A DNA stretch of 40,121 bases from Sulfuricurvum sp. 17-40-25 (lineage in GTDB: Bacteria > Campylobacterota > Campylobacteria > Campylobacterales > Sulfurimonadaceae): assembly GCA_002282015.1 (NCBI GenBank), contig NCIJ01000010.1, positions 1-40,121 of the forward strand, given 5' to 3'. The notes below the pieces were generated by a model. That model had not been told where the DNA came from, did not search any database, and saw only the letters and a list, made by a program, of their open reading frames with translations. This document shows, piece after piece, positions 37,314 through 40,121 of this stretch (its first letter is position 1; each line of letters starts with the position of its first letter). A program made the position numbers and the translations under genes.

Positions 37314-37674
37314 CTATCTCTCTCGACCTGGATGATTAATTTTCCCAGATGAGTGAAAGGAAAGATATTCATGCTTTTTCGCCAGCCCTATTGGTATCTC
37401 AACCTCTTCACTGTATTTAAAATGAATTTGCCCACCATCTTTAGCAGTCCCCTCCCCTCTTAAAATTTCAGTCGCATCAATAGCAGCTGCAGTATATATA
37501 CTCCAATCATTTCCAAATTCGATTTTGAATAATGGCAACCAAAAAGTTGCTAAAGGCGTTTTTAAATCTGACATTACATATATAGGGTTCTTTTTTTTCC
37601 AGTGCCAGGAATCAGTCTTATAACCGGTATCAAGCTTTCGTCGCACATCAATATAACCTTTTTTTAGTTCTCAT
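37314..37674 (-). CDS. Unknown protein, start displaced by an A7-tract frameshift
   Basis: The open frame (ATG 37646 gives 110 aa) has no family I recognise; it is mixed alpha/beta in character with Trp- and Lys-rich stretches (TDSWHWKKKNPIYV, KIEFGNDWSIYTAAA). The frame extends upstream to 37674 without an ATG. On the minus strand, an ATG about 30 bp upstream would join this frame perfectly (MRTKKGYIDVRRKLDTGYK) if the A7 tract were A6. The gene is thus either frameshifted, phase-variable at the A7 tract, or started at an internal GTG/ATG. It lies alone between the remnant and the Fic locus, divergent from fic. Confidence 0.45.
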
Positions 37675-37736
37675 AAATTTTAGCACATTTTGCTTCTTAC
37701 CCTTATTTTCAACATAAATCTAAAACTAAATGGCAT

Positions 37737-37756
37737 AAAATCGCGGTATCGCGAAT
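37737..37756 (+). promoter_or_regulatory. Upstream operator-like palindrome of the fic gene
   Basis: A 20-bp site with core TCGCGGTATCGCGA, itself nearly palindromic. Its exact reverse complement occurs at 37831-37850. The CG-rich core stands out in a very AT-rich gap. Confidence 0.65.
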
Positions 37757-37791
37757 TATTAAACAATTAATACTTAAATCACTTTAAGAAA

Positions 37792-37800
37792 TGCTATAAT
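37792..37800 (+). promoter_or_regulatory. Extended -10 promoter of the fic gene
   Basis: TGCTATAAT is a consensus extended -10 located between the two operator-like palindromes, 71 bp before the fic ATG. Binding at both sites could loop out or bend this promoter. Confidence 0.55.
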
Positions 37801-37830
37801 TACTTTTATATGGCTTAAAATAATTAATAT

Positions 37831-37850
37831 ATTCGCGATACCGCGATTTT
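37831..37850 (-). promoter_or_regulatory. Downstream operator-like palindrome of the fic gene
   Basis: This is a perfect 20-bp inverted copy of the site at 37737-37756 (core TCGCGATACCGCGA). It lies downstream of the expected start point and 20 bp before the ATG, a position suited to blocking transcription or translation. Confidence 0.65.
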
Positions 37851-37870
37851 TTTACGGAAATGAGGCAAAA

Positions 37871-39364
37871 ATGATATGGATTTCAAATAAAGAGAATAAA
37901 GACCAAATCAGTCGAGGGGTTAAATCTGGGAAACTGAAGAAAATAGCACCAAAGATATACATACAAACAGCACGTGCCGAAGAAGAAGAGATCAAAACAA
38001 ACATCATTGCCATTCTTAATGAACTTGCCCCGGGTGGAGCAATTGCCTACAGGAGTGCATTGCTCCCAATAATCCGAGTACCGGGCGAGATAATTATACT
38101 GGCGGACAAAAATAAAACCATAAAGCTTGGCACAACTGTCACGATCATGCTTGTCGAAGACAAAGATGGAATGCTGACAGAGGGCAACAGAGGACTACTA
38201 AGCAAAATGGTAGACTACGATGGCTATACCGTTCTGAAGACTAAAGCCATATTAGACAACCTCTCTAAAGCAGTAGCGCCGAAGTATCGTGACTTTACCC
38301 TTGCAGTGGAAATGATCAAAAATGATGTTTACTCCAGAAATGGAGACGCAGAAAAGAACCAATTTCTACGCGATGAATTTATTCGAGTTGGCAAAAGTGC
38401 CGGCATGGCGGAAGAAGTCAGGATTGCGCTAACAATCATCGATAAAGCCGAAAAATATTTCTTGGAGACATACGGTTCTACGGTTGATTATAAACGACTC
38501 GTGATGTTTAAAAAGCTCTCAGAGGCTCTAGTCAATAGTCAGACGCTAAGCGAATTATCTGAAGAGCTTGTGTTGACAAATAAGATATCTCAGCGGGAGA
38601 TGGAACATACTGCTTTTTTTGAATCGTATTTTAGTAACTACATCGAAGGGACAAAGTTCCCAGAGGATGAAGCTAGGGATATCGTTTTTGGGGCAAATGT
38701 TCCATATGAAAGACATTCGGACGGGCACGATCTTCTTTCGCTGTATAGACTTTCGCTGATGCATGAAATGAATCCGCAGGCGATTGTTGGTTCGGACGAT
38801 TTCATAAAGAAGCTCAAAGAGTGGCACTTGTACTTCTTGGAACACGCTCAAAGCAAACACCCTGGAGAGTTTAAAAAAAGGAAAAATATAGCCGGCTCTA
38901 CTTTCTTTGTGGACCCATCCAGAGTAGAGACTATGCTTCGATATGTTTATGATATAGGAGAAGAGATTGTTGACCCAACAAAAAAGGCTCTTTTTATGTC
39001 ATTGGCGTTCACAGAAGTCCACCCTTTCGATGATGGAAACGGGCGGATATCCAGACTTTTGATGAATATGATATTGTCACAAAGTGGACGAAAAAGGATC
39101 ATATTCCCGACAGTTTTTCGCCAAGACTACAACCTCACACTCAAAGCGTTCTCTTCTCAGGAGAAATGTTCCGGTATTGTTAAGTTTACGGAGCAGCTTC
39201 TTACGGCAAACGTTGAAATGGATTTTGCCTGCTCACTTGATGACACGGTTGAGTTTTTAAAGGCGCGAAGAGCTTTTGATGAAGATGACATGGCAAGGTG
39301 GAACAGTGAGATACAGGACAGGGAAATCTTTTCTTTGACGGTACAATCAGGAAGCGAGAATTGA
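37871..39364 (+). CDS. AbiEi-like winged-helix domain fused to a Fic domain (class II)
   Basis: The 497-aa product combines two toxin-antitoxin modules. The N-terminus (about 1-130) has the winged-helix pattern of AbiEi-type antitoxins (QISRGVKSGKLKKIAPKIYI, then the AYRSALLPIIR region). The C-terminal half is Fic: catalytic HPFDDGNGR (residues 384-392, His384 with Arg following) and the inhibitory-helix motif S255-NYI-E259-G260 of the (S/T)xxxE(G/N) form, N-terminal to the Fic core (class II). Fic enzymes AMPylate or similarly modify target proteins. The paired operators suggest autorepression through the wHTH, as in AbiE systems. The ATG at 37871 has GGAAATGAGG upstream. Confidence 0.87.
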   Translation: MIWISNKENKDQISRGVKSGKLKKIAPKIYIQTARAEEEEIKTNIIAILNELAPGGAIAYRSALLPIIRVPGEIIILADKNKTIKLGTTVTIMLVEDKDGMLTEGNRGLLSKMVDYDGYTVLKTKAILDNLSKAVAPKYRDFTLAVEMIKNDVYSRNGDAEKNQFLRDEFIRVGKSAGMAEEVRIALTIIDKAEKYFLETYGSTVDYKRLVMFKKLSEALVNSQTLSELSEELVLTNKISQREMEHTAFFESYFSNYIEGTKFPEDEARDIVFGANVPYERHSDGHDLLSLYRLSLMHEMNPQAIVGSDDFIKKLKEWHLYFLEHAQSKHPGEFKKRKNIAGSTFFVDPSRVETMLRYVYDIGEEIVDPTKKALFMSLAFTEVHPFDDGNGRISRLLMNMILSQSGRKRIIFPTVFRQDYNLTLKAFSSQEKCSGIVKFTEQLLTANVEMDFACSLDDTVEFLKARRAFDEDDMARWNSEIQDREIFSLTVQSGSEN

Positions 39365-39492
39365 AAAAGAATTTACTAAAGCTCATTTTGTTGACAACCT
39401 ATGATGCCAAGATGAATGCGGAATACAATCGAGCTTGGATTTCCAAGACGATGCTGTTGGATGATTTGTTTGTAGAAATTCCGGCAAGATAG
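39361..39492 (+). CDS. Possible 43-aa protein overlapping the fic stop
   Basis: A TTG at 39361 overlaps the fic stop by 4 bp (TTGA) and opens 43 codons (KKNLLKLILLTTYDAKM ... FVEIPAR). The overlap looks like translational coupling, and the sequence seems protein-like, but there is no clear ribosome-binding site and no family I recognise. It might be a decayed partner gene. Confidence 0.35.
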   Translation: MKKNLLKLILLTTYDAKMNAEYNRAWISKTMLLDDLFVEIPAR

Positions 39493-39506
39493 AAAATATT
39501 TATAAA

Positions 39507-39638
39507 CGTTAGTAACTGGTCCATTTTTGGCGAATAAATTAACTTAAACAGTGTGAAATGGCAGTTATATAAGGGATTTAATTCCAAATAAGCGGTTAAT
39601 AAGAACCTTCAGAACAATTCTTGGCCAAACTACTAACG
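39507..39638. repeat. Inverted repeat enclosing a 132-bp noncoding segment
   Basis: CGTTAGTA (39507-39514) is exactly inverted at 39631-39638 (TACTAACG), with partial extension into neighbouring CTGG/CCAAA bases. The segment between is AT-rich and noncoding. It could be a small nonautonomous element or a recombination site; it does not fit the attC core rules. Confidence 0.3.
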
Positions 39639-39639
39639 C

Positions 39640-40020
39640 TTATTTGCTTTCTTTGGAATTCAAAAAGAGTTCCCTGTAAGCGAGCACTGCACCGTCATGA
39701 AGATAAAGAATTCTCCCATCGTTGGTCTTTGATGATTCTTTAATACAGACATATCCTTTATTAATTAGAATTGAACGGTAAGTGCCTCGCACGATATCAC
39801 CCATTCCCCACACGCCGTCACCATCTATATCAAGATGGTAATCTGGAAATAGGCATCTCATTATCCTTACAAAAACTTTTGGGGAAATCTTGCGAAGAGA
39901 CATTCGATTGATATTTTGGTTGTCCTTTACGTAATACCTGAATTCTCCAAGTTTCATATTCGGGATTGATTTTATCCCCTTGTCACCATTGGTATAGCCA
40001 ACCTGGCTAAGCTTGATCAT
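39640..40020 (-). CDS. Unknown 126-aa protein paired with a Phd/YefM-like antitoxin
   Basis: This soluble, basic protein (MIKLSQVGYTNGDKGIKSIP, later FPDYHLDIDGDGVWGMGDIV) belongs to no family I can name. Its ATG lies inside the antitoxin-like gene (14-bp overlap), the usual coupling of antitoxin-toxin pairs, so a toxin role is possible. The central Asp-rich DIDGDG segment could bind a metal, as EF-hand-like loops do, but this is speculative. The gene is transcribed away from the window edge. Confidence 0.5.
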   Translation of the reverse strand: MIKLSQVGYTNGDKGIKSIPNMKLGEFRYYVKDNQNINRMSLRKISPKVFVRIMRCLFPDYHLDIDGDGVWGMGDIVRGTYRSILINKGYVCIKESSKTNDGRILYLHDGAVLAYRELFLNSKESK

Positions 40021-40121
40021 TTAATTCCCTTATCAAGTCTAGATTTATTTGCATGCGTTTATATTCAGATTCCGATAGCATAACTGTTTCTATTTTATCA
40101 TCGCGGATGATTGCGATCTTT
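40007..40121 (-). CDS. Phd/YefM-like antitoxin, C-terminal part only
   Basis: The last 37 codons are visible; the 5' end lies beyond the window. The sequence (KIAIIRDDKIETVMLSESEY, then KRMQINLDLIRELN) follows the Phd/YefM pattern in which an exposed beta hairpin ending in VLLSxxEYxxL leads into a C-terminal helix. It overlaps the next minus-strand gene by 14 bp. The family call rests on this short match. Confidence 0.55.
   Translation of the reverse strand, partial: KIAIIRDDKIETVMLSESEYKRMQINLDLIRELNDQA

Noticed and set aside
39399-39587. Minus-strand open frame of 62 aa
   Set aside because: It overlaps the small coupled frame after fic and a noncoding repeat, with no ribosome-binding site or family features.
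39507-39638. Integron attC site
   Set aside because: The ends do not fit the GTTRRRY/RYYYAAC core rules, and no integron integrase is in view.

Overview
The window looks like a chromosome segment from a free-living Campylobacterota (epsilonproteobacterium), probably of the Sulfurimonas/Sulfuricurvum type. Three things point there: NifS/NifU in the housekeeping Fe-S role, compact operons with overlapping genes and TTG/GTG starts, and gene neighbourhoods that resemble, from memory, those of Campylobacter (secG-frr-pyrE, pyrG-recJ, rnhA-rnc-aroC, and fliI/folE next to tig-clpP-def). The genus is an inference. I saw no rRNA, tRNA or CRISPR array.

Bases 1 to about 21,180 are ordinary core genome. 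On the minus strand is a metal ABC importer (znuC-like and znuA-like). Next come secG-frr-pyrE, a KefB-type antiporter, and a long plus-strand run of pyrG-recJ-LapB-like-rnhA-rnc-aroC followed by a PIN-PhoH ATPase. The minus-strand genes nifU-nifS and fliI-folE follow, then tig-clpP-(degenerate GGDEF)-def-comM.

The competence helicase gene comM is broken twice. A 14,533-bp element (21182..35714) sits inside it, bounded by 10-bp terminal inverted repeats (CACCTGTTAG/CTAACAGGTG) and flanked on both sides by the same 6 bp, AGAATC. Removing the element and one AGAATC restores the ComM reading frame exactly. The element starts with four overlapping genes: a tyrosine recombinase, a catalytically degenerate recombinase-like protein with a Cys/His cluster, a second intact tyrosine recombinase, and a small Tn554 TnpC-like (DUF6262-like) protein. 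Two cargo modules follow. The first is a 1,782-aa Avs-like STAND NTPase with a Cap4/Mrr-like nuclease domain. The second is a translationally coupled pair, an Orc1/Cdc6-like ATPase with zinc ribbon and HhH domains plus a HEPN protein. A diverged, 5'-truncated second copy of the TnpC-like gene lies exactly between the modules, which suggests that cargo is added stepwise behind that gene. The ATPase-HEPN pair is the best candidate for a little-described defence system.

The right-hand comM piece stops abruptly inside its Walker B motif (36522), where a second accessory region begins and runs off the window. It holds a DUF1294 membrane protein, gene remnants, an unknown protein whose start is frameshifted at an A7 tract, and an AbiEi-like wHTH-Fic fusion whose promoter sits between two 20-bp operator-like palindromes that are inverted copies of each other. 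At the far end are a Phd/YefM-like antitoxin tail and an overlapping unknown gene. The accessory half is therefore a layered defence and toxin island built on a destroyed competence gene.
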